Shown piece after piece: positions 47,608 through 56,448 of a stretch of 64,000 bases of DNA. Position 1 is the stretch's first letter. Each line of letters begins with the position of its first letter. Below the pieces are notes generated by a model that saw only the letters and a program-made list of their open reading frames with translations, did not search any database and was not told the DNA's origin. This stretch comes from Mesobacillus maritimus (GTDB lineage: Bacteria > Bacillota > Bacilli > Bacillales > Cytobacillaceae), in contig NZ_JAMBNR010000015.1 of NCBI RefSeq assembly GCF_023715205.1, positions 1 to 64,000 of the forward strand, given 5' to 3'. A program made the translations under genes and the position numbers.

Positions 47608-47769
47608 GAAAAGCGGAAGTGGCTCGTATAGGGGCGACAGGCATAAGACGAGCCGGCTAGAAGGTTGCTTTTTAACCTTCTTGACGGATTGGCTTATGTC
47701 CCGAGCCCCTAGCCACTGCAGCTGGACAATAAGAAAAGCGGAAGTGGCTCGTTCAGGGGCGACAGGCAA
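47608..47769 (+). repeat. GAAAAGCGG-family repeat: full 125-bp unit plus truncated second unit
   Basis: The first unit runs from GAAAAGCGGAAGTGGCTCG at 47608 to 47732. It can fold on itself: AGTGGCT, AGGGGC and CATAAG pair with CTTATG, GCCCCT and AGCCACT, around an inner stem AGAAGGTT / AACCTTCT. A second unit starts at 47733 and stops at 47769 against the terminator of the lipoprotein gene. Confidence 0.8.
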
Positions 47770-47798
47770 AAAAAAACGCCATCACTAAGATGACGTTC
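47769..47798 (-). terminator. Terminator of the lipoprotein gene
   Basis: The stem AACGTCATC / TGATGGCGTT has a 4-nt loop and a T run on the minus strand. Confidence 0.8.
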
Positions 47799-47799
47799 T

Positions 47800-48309
47800 C
47801 TATTTTACCTGAACAGAATTTGCAATTTCCATCATAGTAACCGCATCAGACTTTAGGCTATTGGACTCTGTTGTTAACTTAACGCCACCAACACCAGCAA
47901 CAATCTGATAAACCTCTTTATCTTCATCTAGGATTTTGACTAACAGATACCCAAATTCCCCGTCTTTTTCAAATACTTCCTTTACATCCCATTCTTCATT
48001 CTGTTCGAGAGTCGATTCATAAACAACTTTACTATTGCGATCTTCATACTGATTATAAAATAAGATATACGTACGAGATCCATTTTTTAAGATAATGTTA
48101 TTTTCGGTTTCCTCTTGCTTTTCAACCCCAAAAGGCAAACGGTACTCTATATCTTTATTGCTTTCATTTACTTCTTTAGTTTCTTGAACAAGTTCTGTCT
48201 CTACAGCCTCAGTTGTTTCAACCACCACTTCCTCAAAGGAGGCAGAACAAGCACCTAAAAAGAATATCGAACCAAAAATAAGTAATGCTTTTAAGGCAAC
48301 TAACCGCAT
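47800..48309 (-). CDS. Putative lipoprotein, unknown function
   Basis: The 169-aa product has a short basic N-terminus, a hydrophobic segment and a lipobox LGAC ending at Cys21, so it should be lipid-anchored outside the membrane. The mature part starts with a very acidic Glu/Thr/Val stretch (about 24-50), then a compact domain of alternating beta-type residues. I do not recognise a family. The ATG follows GGAGG. It is flanked by a terminator and by a 317-bp gap upstream in which I saw no gene, so it is probably monocistronic. Confidence 0.8.
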   Translation of the reverse strand: MRLVALKALLIFGSIFFLGACSASFEEVVVETTEAVETELVQETKEVNESNKDIEYRLPFGVEKQEETENNIILKNGSRTYILFYNQYEDRNSKVVYESTLEQNEEWDVKEVFEKDGEFGYLLVKILDEDKEVYQIVAGVGGVKLTTESNSLKSDAVTMMEIANSVQVK

Positions 48310-48626
48310 TTCGTGAACCTCCTTTATTCAGGACAGCAAATCCTTGATCCCACACATAACGAAGTCAGCCTCTCCCTTAAATTTCTGAGACAAAGAAGGT
48401 GTGGGTGAGGACAACTTCCTGTAAAGGTCTGAGAATAAATATGTTTCTTAGAGGGATGGGCTTTATAGAAAAGTCCGTCAGGCTCTGCTTTTAATTATAC
48501 GCTTTACCATCAATGGCTTCTCCACTGATGGAGGCCTTTATATCATACCGCTACTTTAGAATTAGTGACAACCCCTTTTTGCAGAAATATGATGAATATT
48601 GTCGAATATTTAATAAAGCGCAAATT
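48310..48626. other. 317-bp gap without recognisable features
   Basis: A weak hairpin (CCATCAATGG / CCACTGATGG region near 48510-48535) is the only structure noticed. No convincing open frame or repeat was found. Confidence 0.4.
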
Positions 48627-49145
48627 TTATTTACCATGATTGAGTTTATATTCAAATTGGCCTACTAATAGTTTCACCACATGAGTGAACATTTCATCAC
48701 GATTCAAACGTCCATTTGTAAAAATCCCTATAGCGCCTTCTTTTTTACGGACATTTTGTTTTTTTGCGTATTCATCCATGACTGGGCCTAATTCTTCTCC
48801 AGCCATTAGGCGTTCAGCAATTTCATTTGGCAAAGGGATTCGAGCTCCACCAGCAATGATTGGATCCATGTCTTTTCCTTTAAGTGCTCCCCAATTACAT
48901 AAAACCAAGCCATACTCAGTTTGCTGAACGCCTCCTTCCAGCCCAATCCCTATATCTGCTTTTGTTGCATGAGCAGCAGAAATTGCCCGATTGATCGCTC
49001 CTTTTATCGTCTCCTCGTCTGTAAGCGGTTGTGCTCTGACACCTGATTCTGTTTCAACAGCTTTGATTTCATATAGTTGGTCCTGGAAGACCGATTGAAC
49101 CGCAGCGATTTTCGCCGGATTTTTTGATCCGATACTTACAATCAT
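48627..49145 (-). CDS. DUF84/YjjX-type inosine/xanthosine triphosphatase
   Basis: The 172-aa product belongs to the YjjX (DUF84) family, which hydrolyses non-canonical ITP/XTP to protect nucleic acids. Family features are the N-terminal IGSKNPAKIAAV, VRAQPLTDEETIKGAINRA, and ADIGIGLEGGVQ. Two ATGs are adjacent; 49145 has 7-nt spacing from GGGAGG. It follows the ytoP gene, but the ytoP terminator lies directly before it, so it may rely on read-through or a promoter within that short stretch. Confidence 0.88.
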   Translation of the reverse strand: MIVSIGSKNPAKIAAVQSVFQDQLYEIKAVETESGVRAQPLTDEETIKGAINRAISAAHATKADIGIGLEGGVQQTEYGLVLCNWGALKGKDMDPIIAGGARIPLPNEIAERLMAGEELGPVMDEYAKKQNVRKKEGAIGIFTNGRLNRDEMFTHVVKLLVGQFEYKLNHGK

Positions 49146-49170
49146 CATACTACCTCCCAAAATTCAGCAA

Positions 49171-49194
49171 AAAGAGGCAGATAGCCTGCCTCTC
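49171..49194 (-). terminator. Terminator of ytoP
   Basis: The stem AGAGGCAG / CTGCCTCT has a 5-nt loop and TTTTTG on the minus strand, directly after ytoP and ahead of the next gene. Confidence 0.8.
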
Positions 49195-49199
49195 ACCTC

Positions 49200-50273
49200 T
49201 TAACTATTTTGTTTAATGGTTTCCACAGTCGTTTTATCACACGCTTTTACAAGTTTGACTAATAGTTCTTTCGCAGCAGCATAATCGTCAACGTGTACAA
49301 TGGAAGCATGTGTATGAATATAACGAGAGCAAATCCCTATGACGGCACTTGGCACACCCTGGTTAGAGATATGAACTCGGCCTGCATCTGTCCCACCTTG
49401 GGAAACAAAATATTGATATGGGATTTTGTGACTCTCCGCAGTATCTAGGATAAATTCCCTCATTCCTCGATGCGTTACCATAGAACGGTCAAGTATTCTT
49501 AAAAGAGCTCCTTGTCCTAATTGCCCAAACTCATTTTTATCACCTGTCATATCATTGGCTGGGCTTGCATCTAGGGCAAAGAAGAGATCAGGGTCGATTA
49601 AGTTTGAGGCTGTTTGAGCCCCTCTCAAACCAACCTCTTCCTGTACCGTCGCACCTGAATAGAGGATATTTGGTAACTTTTCATCTTTTAATTCTTTAAG
49701 TAATTCAATAGATAGACCGCATCCATAACGATTATCCCATGCCTTCGCAAGAATCTTTTTCTCATTCGCCATTGGTGTAAACGGGCAAATAGGGACGATT
49801 TGCTGTCCAGGCTTAATCCCAATTCGAAGGGCATCTTCTTTATCATCAGCACCAATGTCAATTAGCATATCTTTAATGTCCATTGGCTTATTGCGTTTCG
49901 CATCATCCAACAAGTGAGGTGGGATTGAACCTATAACTCCAGTAACTGGACCTTGATCCGTAATAATTTGGACACGCTGTGCAAGTAAAACCTGGCTCCA
50001 CCAACCACCAAGTGTTTGGAAACGGATCATTCCATTTTTAGTAATAGATGTAACCATAAACCCCACTTCGTCCATATGGCCAGCAACCATGATTGTAGGA
50101 CCTTTTTCATCGCCTTTTTTTATGCCAAAGATACTTCCTAAATTGTCTTGCACAATTTCATCACTATAAGGTGTTAGTTGTTCCCTCATAAATTTACGCA
50201 AAGAATGTTCAAAACCGGGTGCTCCAGGAAGCTCGGTTAAGGTTTTAAATAAAGCTAATGTCTGTTCATTCAT
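49200..50273 (-). CDS. ytoP: M42 family metallo-aminopeptidase YtoP
   Basis: The 357-aa product is a glutamyl/deblocking-aminopeptidase-type M42 enzyme with a dinuclear metal site. Motifs are [12 protein letters not shown] with His66 and Asp68, [20 protein letters not shown] with the catalytic and ligand glutamates, and [14 protein letters not shown] near the C-terminus. Such enzymes are large cytoplasmic TET-type complexes. The ATG follows AGGAGCTG. By order it matches B. subtilis ytoP. Confidence 0.93.
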   Translation of the reverse strand: MNEQTLALFKTLTELPGAPGFEHSLRKFMREQLTPYSDEIVQDNLGSIFGIKKGDEKGPTIMVAGHMDEVGFMVTSITKNGMIRFQTLGGWWSQVLLAQRVQIITDQGPVTGVIGSIPPHLLDDAKRNKPMDIKDMLIDIGADDKEDALRIGIKPGQQIVPICPFTPMANEKKILAKAWDNRYGCGLSIELLKELKDEKLPNILYSGATVQEEVGLRGAQTASNLIDPDLFFALDASPANDMTGDKNEFGQLGQGALLRILDRSMVTHRGMREFILDTAESHKIPYQYFVSQGGTDAGRVHISNQGVPSAVIGICSRYIHTHASIVHVDDYAAAKELLVKLVKACDKTTVETIKQNS

Positions 50274-50465
50274 ATTTGCAGCTCCTCATAAATAGTTAGT
50301 CTCTCTAAAGAATTTATGTACATATTGTATTTTACATAAAGTTAAAATAGGATGCCAATATTATTCTCTCCTAAGTACTTGTCATTCAACTCAATATTTC
50401 TTTGAAGGCTATTTAAATTTTGATATGATTAAAACAATGGTAAGAAATGATAAAGGGGGTACGTA

Positions 50466-50780
50466 ATGAACTGGAAATATTTTTTTCTAGGAGTTAGTAC
50501 AGGAGTTGCTGGTGCTTATCTTGTAAAAGAGGCCACTGCCAGAAAAGAGAATGTTGCTCCTGAGCAAATTCTTGAAAAAGTTAAGAACGCATTTAAAAAA
50601 GAAGGCCCGATTACAGGTTCTTGGATTAATATGACAACTGAAACTTACTTTCGTTTTCCCATTGAACATCAAGTTTATAAAGGTGGGATTACGCGAAATC
50701 TTTCTGGCCAGTCTGAACAATATGAGTTTATAGCTGACGCCAAAACAGGGACCATTCTTGAAACGAGCGCCATTACATAA
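50466..50780 (+). CDS. ytzB: PepSY-like small protein YtzB
   Basis: The 104-aa product has a hydrophobic N-terminal segment (about 4-20) that may be a membrane anchor. A small domain follows with EQILEKVKNAFKKEG and a C-terminal YEFIADAKTGTILE that fits the end of a PepSY fold. Size and position match B. subtilis YtzB. PepSY domains are usually extracytoplasmic and may act on proteases; no function is shown here. The ribosome binding site is AAAGGGGG. It is monocistronic with a terminator. Confidence 0.85.
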   Translation: MNWKYFFLGVSTGVAGAYLVKEATARKENVAPEQILEKVKNAFKKEGPITGSWINMTTETYFRFPIEHQVYKGGITRNLSGQSEQYEFIADAKTGTILETSAIT

Positions 50781-50808
50781 GACCTGCTAGAAGCAGGCCT
50801 TTTTCTTT
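50780..50808 (+). terminator. Terminator of ytzB
   Basis: The stem GACCTGC / GCAGGCC is followed by TTTTTCTTT. Confidence 0.75.
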
Positions 50809-50847
50809 GGTAACTATTCATATATGTTTCATACTATACCCAGCTGA

Positions 50848-51705
50848 TTATTTTGTTGATAGCGTGTGCTTTTCCCGCTTAATACTTGAACAAATTTCAC
50901 CCTGTTCATCGAGTTTAATGGCTCGATATACAGCATCATGATAAAACGTAAACCAAGCATTTTTTTCTTTGGCATATTGCATCCATTTTTGTTTTGCAGC
51001 GATTGAATCCATCGGATAGTCATCATAAGCCATAACCCATAGAACATTCTGGTGTGCATGTGTTCCCATAAGGTCAGCCATATGTACTACCGTTTCTTCC
51101 TCTGCTTCAATAATTAAAATGGAATGCCCATTACTATGTCCTCCTGTGTGCACCATTCGTAACGGACCTTGATTCCACTCTTCTTCAAAAGTTTCCACTT
51201 GTTCCTGAATAGGCTCCCAATTTTGGCGCCAATAAGTGGCTTTCGACCGGATGTTTGGATTTCTCATCTCATCCCATTCAATTTTGGACGTAACAATGGT
51301 AGCGTTTGGAAAAACGGAGATAAACTGACCACCTTTTTCTACAGTTAAACCATTTGCATGATCATAGTGCATATGTGTCATTAATACATAATCAATATCC
51401 TCTGGCAATAGGCCTAGAGTTTTTAACGATTCAGTTACACTTGATTCTTCCGTCACACCAAAATTCCTCTTTTGTTTATCCGTCAATTTTCCATTCCCCA
51501 GGCCTGATTCCACTAAATAATTTTTACCGCCTGTCTGAATTAAAATGGGATCAGCTCTCAGTTCAATTTGGTTATTTTCATTTACTTCATACTTTCTCGA
51601 CCATAGTGGTTTTGGTACAACCCCAAACATGGCACCACCATCTAGACGGGAAACTCCTCCATTTAACCATGTCAAAGTAATATCGGCCAATTCTAGTTTC
51701 TCCAT
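50848..51705 (-). CDS. ytnP: MBL-fold lactonase YtnP
   Basis: This metallo-beta-lactamase-fold hydrolase resembles AHL-type lactonases. The 285-aa product carries the zinc motif HMHYDH at 111-116 and the downstream His in GGHSNGH, plus an Asp in MADLMG. In B. subtilis YtnP degrades a signalling lactone of Streptomyces; substrate identity here is inferred from orthology. It starts with ATG 51705, 6 nt from GGGGG; an overlapping ATG at 51711 is too close to the site. It is monocistronic. Confidence 0.9.
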   Translation of the reverse strand: MEKLELADITLTWLNGGVSRLDGGAMFGVVPKPLWSRKYEVNENNQIELRADPILIQTGGKNYLVESGLGNGKLTDKQKRNFGVTEESSVTESLKTLGLLPEDIDYVLMTHMHYDHANGLTVEKGGQFISVFPNATIVTSKIEWDEMRNPNIRSKATYWRQNWEPIQEQVETFEEEWNQGPLRMVHTGGHSNGHSILIIEAEEETVVHMADLMGTHAHQNVLWVMAYDDYPMDSIAAKQKWMQYAKEKNAWFTFYHDAVYRAIKLDEQGEICSSIKREKHTLSTK

Positions 51706-51829
51706 GCACATCCCCCTTTTTAGTTTTCAGTTTATTCTAACACTTTTGCAAGAGTCTTAAAAGAAGGATGGTTTGAATAACTGCAAACTCAGCGGATAGC
51801 CTAAATTTATCCCTGCTACTTGAAAAAAA

Positions 51830-51990
51830 AGCTATTTTCGTAAAGATTTTTGTAAAAAAGTCCCAAAAGCTATTTTAGCGTAGGTTAAGCCACTGGCCCT
51901 TTTCTCCTGATTTAAAGTTTCCGTCCAATGAAAACACAACTAATCCTCTTCTCTTTATATCTAAAAGCAACAAAGTTTGAAAAAAGAGCC
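51830..51990 (+). repeat. Terminator-associated element, copy E (161 bp)
   Basis: It begins AGCTATTTTCGTAAAGATT and ends CAAAGTTTGAAAAAAGAGCC. 51951-51980 is identical over 30 bases to copy A. Its right end lies directly before the trmB terminator. The gap 51706-52027 contains only these two features. Confidence 0.88.
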
Positions 51991-51992
51991 TA

Positions 51993-52020
51993 AAAAAAAC
52001 CTGCACAATTTGTGCAGGTC
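51993..52020 (-). terminator. Terminator of trmB
   Basis: The stem ACCTGCACA / TGTGCAGGT has a 3-nt loop and a run of eight T residues on the minus strand. Confidence 0.85.
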
Positions 52021-52027
52021 CCACAAC

Positions 52028-52669
52028 TTAATTTTGGTATTGAACTTCACAACGATAAATTCGGTTCCCTTTAGAGGAAAATTTTTCCTCGTATTCCGTC
52101 ATGATGTTCCCTTCAAAATCACTATTGTGTAAATCAAGACTTAGGAATTTTAAAAGCAGTCCGTACTGAGAAAAACTCATTAAAGAATATTCAAATAAAC
52201 CTTGATTATCGGTTTTAAAATGAATTTCACCTTTTGGTACAAGAATTTTTTCATATACTGATAAGAAACTTTTAAACGTTAACCGACGTTTTTCATGTCT
52301 TGTTTTTGGCCATGGATCAGAAAAATTCAAATAAACGCGATTCACTTCTCCAGGAGCAAAATATTTTTCTAGTTCGTCCGCATTAACATTCATAAGCTTA
52401 CAATTTGGAAGCTCAGCTTCAATTATCAAGTCAAGTGCTGATACAATAACACTTTGTTGCAGTTCAATACCGATGTAGTTAACATTAGGATTTGCTTTCG
52501 CCATTTCCGTGATAAAACGACCTTTTCCAGTCCCAATTTCGATATGAAGTGGTTGATCCACCTCAAATACTTCATGCCACTTCTCACGGTTTTGCTCTGG
52601 CTCATGGATTACATATTGTGGATATTCCGAGAGCTTGTCTTTCGCCCAAGGCTTATGTCTTAATCTCAT
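52028..52669 (-). CDS. trmB: tRNA (guanine-N7-)-methyltransferase
   Basis: It makes m7G46 in the variable loop of tRNA. The 213-aa product has the AdoMet motif [10 protein letters not shown] (about 42-51), IGIELQQSV, and the signature [16 protein letters not shown] around residue 115-130. The C-terminal [18 protein letters not shown] is also typical. The ATG follows AGAGGTG. It is divergent from ytzH. Confidence 0.96.
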   Translation of the reverse strand: MRLRHKPWAKDKLSEYPQYVIHEPEQNREKWHEVFEVDQPLHIEIGTGKGRFITEMAKANPNVNYIGIELQQSVIVSALDLIIEAELPNCKLMNVNADELEKYFAPGEVNRVYLNFSDPWPKTRHEKRRLTFKSFLSVYEKILVPKGEIHFKTDNQGLFEYSLMSFSQYGLLLKFLSLDLHNSDFEGNIMTEYEEKFSSKGNRIYRCEVQYQN

Positions 52670-52762
52670 TCATACACCTCTGAAAAATTCATATCGTTCA
52701 AAACATATCATGCTGGAATGGCTTTTTCAAGCTTAATCATATTTTGTAACCCGTAGTATCAG

Positions 52763-52912
52763 ACCCTTTTCTCATCTTAGTTGTTCTTTATGGCCAAACT
52801 AGGGTTGATTTCCAAGATTTACTTCCGCTAAGACGAGCGGTGAGCAATGTCATCAAGGTTCTTTAATCTAAAACGGAGTGAATGGGCAATCTTAACCGTG
52901 AAAACAGTATTA
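52763..52912 (-). repeat. Possible degenerate copy G of the terminator-associated element
   Basis: The left end ACCCTTTTCTCATCTTAGTT and the right-end stretch CAATCTTAACCGTGAAAACA recall the two ends of copies A-E. The centre is not similar. Confidence 0.35.
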
Positions 52913-52969
52913 CCTTAAACATATAAAAGCTTCTTCGTAATAACGTTATTTACGGAAGTATAAAGAAAA

Positions 52970-53006
52970 AAGGAATCCACAAACTATTTATGTGGATTCC
53001 TTTTTC
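52970..53006. terminator. Terminator-like hairpin upstream of ytzH
   Basis: AAAAAGGAATCCACA and TGTGGATTCCTTTTT form a perfect long stem. The stronger T run is on the minus strand. It is only about 28 nt before the ytzH start and has no upstream plus-strand gene to terminate. Confidence 0.75.
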
Positions 53007-53033
53007 CATACCTAAAGTGAAAGGGTGATGAAG

Positions 53034-53312
53034 ATGCCACTGAGTTACCAAGACCAAGTGAATCTCCTGACTGATATTCTAACCAATCAGCAAACAGATT
53101 GTTGCGGTTCTGTTGCAGAATGCGAGCAATTGGAGAGACTCGTTAAATCATTAATGGCAAATACAAACCTTGACAATAACGTAAAACCTATTTTACAGGA
53201 AGTTTACAATTACAGTCAGAATGGCAAGTATTCGGCAGACTTGGATCAGCATATCACAACGAATCAAGAGAATCTATCTAATTGGGTTGACGATATTGGG
53301 CAGTTTTCTTAA
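53034..53312 (+). CDS. ytzH: YtzH-like protein
   Basis: The 92-aa product matches B. subtilis YtzH as I recall it: N-terminal MPLSYQDQVNLLTDIL, the CCGSVAECEQLERLVKSLM stretch with a conserved Cys pair, NVKPILQE, and a WVDDIGQF end. It is helical and soluble, with no known function. The ATG at 53034 fits AAAGGGTG better than the in-frame GTG at 53025. Its stop codon overlaps that of the convergent gene ytmP. Confidence 0.88.
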   Translation: MPLSYQDQVNLLTDILTNQQTDCCGSVAECEQLERLVKSLMANTNLDNNVKPILQEVYNYSQNGKYSADLDQHITTNQENLSNWVDDIGQFS

Positions 53313-54085
53313 ATGGAAACAGCATCTAAGAAATCAATCCAGTTATCCATTTCAACAAACCGATTTTGATTCTTATGCCATTGTATAAAGGTAATCGCTT
53401 GGGCAATCACGTACCACTTCATACGTAGTTCTAAGTTCTCAGTCAAAGTGACCCCATAAAGTTCAAGCCAGTCTTCCCAGCCTTCTTTAGGGATATAGGA
53501 GTAAAGCAATAGTCCTAAGTCAATGGCAGGATCGCCAATTATGGCACCATCCCAATCAATTAAGTACAACTGGTTGTTTTCTGTAAGCAACCAGTTGTTA
53601 TGATTGACATCACAATGACAAACAACTGTTTCATTATACTCAATGTTCTCAACCTGATTTGTTAAGAAATTTAGTGCTGCCTCAACAATCGGAAGACCCG
53701 CAATCTCTCCGTCTAAGTCTTTTTTCAAAAGATTTAGGATGGTCTCAGGCTGAATTGGAGTTTTCCCAAGTCTTGTCAGCATGTTGAGAAGTGGTTTAGA
53801 GCTATGAATTTTTTTTAATAATTTGGCGACATTATTGTCACCCATATCATGGGACTTGAGCGCTCTCCCATTCATCCATTGTTGGGCTGTAATAACATCA
53901 CCATTTTCTAACCGCTTTGTCCATACTAGCTTTGGGACGATACCTTCAGCAGATAAGACCGCAAGAAAAGGAGAAGAATTCCGTTTTAAAAACAAGCGCT
54001 GTTCCTCATGCTGGGCAAAATAAGCGGCCCCAGTGGCACCGCCTGCAGGAATAATCTCCCAATCTTGTCCTAATAAATCTTCCAA
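53309..54085 (-). CDS. ytmP: Phosphotransferase YtmP, APH/choline kinase-like
   Basis: The 258-aa protein has the aminoglycoside-phosphotransferase kinase fold. The catalytic loop is VCHCDVNHNNWLL with the catalytic Asp and Asn, and the metal motif is LIDWDGAIIGDPAIDLG. N-terminal nucleotide-loop residues GGATGAAYF are present. The natural substrate is unknown; it is not linked to a resistance cluster. The start is TTG at 54085, spaced from AAGGTG. Its stop overlaps that of ytzH by 3 nt, leaving no room for a terminator between the two. Confidence 0.88.
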   Translation of the reverse strand: MEDLLGQDWEIIPAGGATGAAYFAQHEEQRLFLKRNSSPFLAVLSAEGIVPKLVWTKRLENGDVITAQQWMNGRALKSHDMGDNNVAKLLKKIHSSKPLLNMLTRLGKTPIQPETILNLLKKDLDGEIAGLPIVEAALNFLTNQVENIEYNETVVCHCDVNHNNWLLTENNQLYLIDWDGAIIGDPAIDLGLLLYSYIPKEGWEDWLELYGVTLTENLELRMKWYVIAQAITFIQWHKNQNRFVEMDNWIDFLDAVSI

Positions 54086-54157
54086 AGTTGTTCACCTTCA
54101 ATTATGTCACAATCTCTTCAAGCCGAGATTTTAAATTTTGTTAAGTAATAATAAATT

Positions 54158-54205
54158 AAAAAAGACAGCTATTGGTATAAGATTGTACAATAGCTATCTT
54201 AGTAA
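54158..54205 (-). terminator. Likely terminator of amyX
   Basis: AAGACAGCTATTG (54162-54174) and CAATAGCTATCTT (54188-54200) pair, with one G-T, around a 13-nt loop. TTTT follows on the minus strand. Confidence 0.6.
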
Positions 54206-54291
54206 ATTTTAGCCCCCATTTGCTTGCTACGTCAAGTACCCCATACAGTTATTCTAAATTAAATCCATATAAGAAAAAAAACTTGATTCCG

Positions 54292-56427
54292 TTAGCGTAC
54301 GATAATCATAAGTGAATATGGCTCTATATCAACGCTTTTGCCTTGAATTTCTGCAAATGGAATTGCAGATGTATACAGGTGGTTAGCTAAAATTTTCCAC
54401 TCACCTTCTTCTGGTAATAGAAAATTTTCTTGTTCGACCGTAGGGTTGATTAATACATAAATGTCTTTCCACTTTCCATATTCTTGCACCTCTAGCAGAC
54501 AATAGCCTAAAAGTGGTGCAGGAAGAGACAAATATGAAACATGTTTTCGAATGGAGACAGTATCAGGTAATCGAAAAGCTCGATGTGATTTTCGAATGGC
54601 AATCAGCCCTTTTATATAGTCAACATTACCAATAAATTGGTCCCGCCGTTCCCAATCCAGCCAATTGATTTCATCCGGTGATTTATAACTATTTCCGACG
54701 CCGTTCTTTGTCCGGAAAAACTCCTGCCCACTATGAATAAATGGAATCCCTTGGGCAAGGAGGACAAGTGATGTGGCCAAACGATGTTTTCGTTCCGGAA
54801 AATCCACCTCACAAGCCACGAGCTTATCCCATAAAGTATGGTTATCATGACATTCAACATAATTCACCGACTGTCTCGGTTCTGAGAATAAACCTACTTT
54901 ACGATTGTCGATCCCAACACTGCCAGCCAAAACCTGCTTAGCCGCCTCTGTATACCGTTCATTGCCGAGCGCATACCCACGGTCAAATAGGTTGAATGTG
55001 CTTCCTTTTATTGAATCTCGAAACCAATCATTAAATTGACCAATACACGGAAGCATAGCTTGATTTCCAATGGTTGCTTTCTTGCCAGCTTCGATTGGTG
55101 TATTTAAATCCCAACCTTCACCAATGAGAATAACTGAAGGGTCTATTTCCTGAGCGACTCTTTTTACTTCTAACATGGTTTGAATATCTAAAATGCCCAT
55201 GAGATCAAATCGGAAACCATCCACTTGATATTCTGTTAACCAATAACGAATGGAATCAAGGATAAATTTTCTAGCCATCAACTTCTCTGAAGCAAAATCA
55301 TTCCCAACACCTGTGCCATTTGAAGGTAGACCATCTTGGCCATGCCGAAAATAGTAACCTGGCACTAATTTTTCAAAAGGAGAATTTTCTCGAACATAAA
55401 CATGATTGTACACAGCATCCATGATCACTCTAAGCCCTTGTGCATGAACAGTCGCAATTAGCTCCTTTAATTCAATGATTCTTCGATAGGGATCTTCTGG
55501 ATTGGAAGCATAACTCCCTTCCGGCACATTAAAATGCACTGGATTGTATCCCCAATTATAATCCTTATCGGGATATCGTTCATCGACTCCTTCAAAATCA
55601 TGAAAAGGAAGAAATTCAATATGTGTAACACCTAAATCTTTTATATAAGATAATCCCGTTACCCTTCCTGAAGGGCTTGTTGTTCCAATTTCAGCTGCAC
55701 CCAAGTACGTTCCTTTTCGGTTTACTCCACTAGCAGGATGAGCACTTAAATCACGAATATGCGTCTCATAAATTATCGCATCACAAGGATGGACAAACTC
55801 TGGCAATTGCGGCTTAGACATTTTGGTTTGTTCGAGATGGACCACCACTCCATATTGCCCATTTACCGTGACAGCTCTCGCATAAGGATCGACCGCTTCC
55901 CGCCATTCTTGGTTAATGCACGCTAGAAAACTGTAGGGATAAGAGTCTAAATTCTCTTCTAGCTCAATTCTCCATACTCCTTTCTCCTCGCGCATCATCG
56001 GATAGTACTTTGGATTCTCATACTGTCTATCGTAAACCACTAGCTTTACTTGTGACGCAGTTGGGGCCCAAACTTTAAACATCGTTCTATTATCGATTAC
56101 CGTGACACCTAAGTCGCTGCCATCATAATAAAAGGACTCATCAAACTCCGATGTTCGAATCACCGCACCTATCTGGAGATCTGTTTTCCCACCGTATTGG
56201 TCAATAATGGAATAGGATTGACCAATTTTAGGCTGAAATGGACTATAACAAACATATTTGAGGAATGCATCAAGGTGAATCTTTTCTTGTATCTCTAGGG
56301 GCGTATTACCGTTTCCATCTGCTAAGTGAAAAGATGATGAATGACCATCATAATAAGAGTATGGAAGTAAGATTGTGATCAGCTGACTTTCATCCAAATA
56401 TGCAAAAAACAATCGATTAATGGTCAT
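54292..56427 (-). CDS. amyX: Type I pullulanase AmyX
   Basis: It hydrolyses alpha-1,6 branches of pullulan, glycogen or limit dextrins. The 711-aa product has no signal peptide, so it is intracellular. It has an N-terminal beta-sandwich region, a CBM48 module (about 95-190), and a GH13 domain. The type I pullulanase signature YNWGYNP is near 288. Catalytic regions are VDGFRFDLMGILD, LIGEGWDL and VECHDNHTLWD. Position beside ytmP and ytlR agrees with B. subtilis. The ATG follows AGGAGCTGAAAG. Confidence 0.95.
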   Translation of the reverse strand: MTINRLFFAYLDESQLITILLPYSYYDGHSSSFHLADGNGNTPLEIQEKIHLDAFLKYVCYSPFQPKIGQSYSIIDQYGGKTDLQIGAVIRTSEFDESFYYDGSDLGVTVIDNRTMFKVWAPTASQVKLVVYDRQYENPKYYPMMREEKGVWRIELEENLDSYPYSFLACINQEWREAVDPYARAVTVNGQYGVVVHLEQTKMSKPQLPEFVHPCDAIIYETHIRDLSAHPASGVNRKGTYLGAAEIGTTSPSGRVTGLSYIKDLGVTHIEFLPFHDFEGVDERYPDKDYNWGYNPVHFNVPEGSYASNPEDPYRRIIELKELIATVHAQGLRVIMDAVYNHVYVRENSPFEKLVPGYYFRHGQDGLPSNGTGVGNDFASEKLMARKFILDSIRYWLTEYQVDGFRFDLMGILDIQTMLEVKRVAQEIDPSVILIGEGWDLNTPIEAGKKATIGNQAMLPCIGQFNDWFRDSIKGSTFNLFDRGYALGNERYTEAAKQVLAGSVGIDNRKVGLFSEPRQSVNYVECHDNHTLWDKLVACEVDFPERKHRLATSLVLLAQGIPFIHSGQEFFRTKNGVGNSYKSPDEINWLDWERRDQFIGNVDYIKGLIAIRKSHRAFRLPDTVSIRKHVSYLSLPAPLLGYCLLEVQEYGKWKDIYVLINPTVEQENFLLPEEGEWKILANHLYTSAIPFAEIQGKSVDIEPYSLMIIVR

Positions 56428-56448
56428 TTTATTCTTTCAGCTCCTAGC

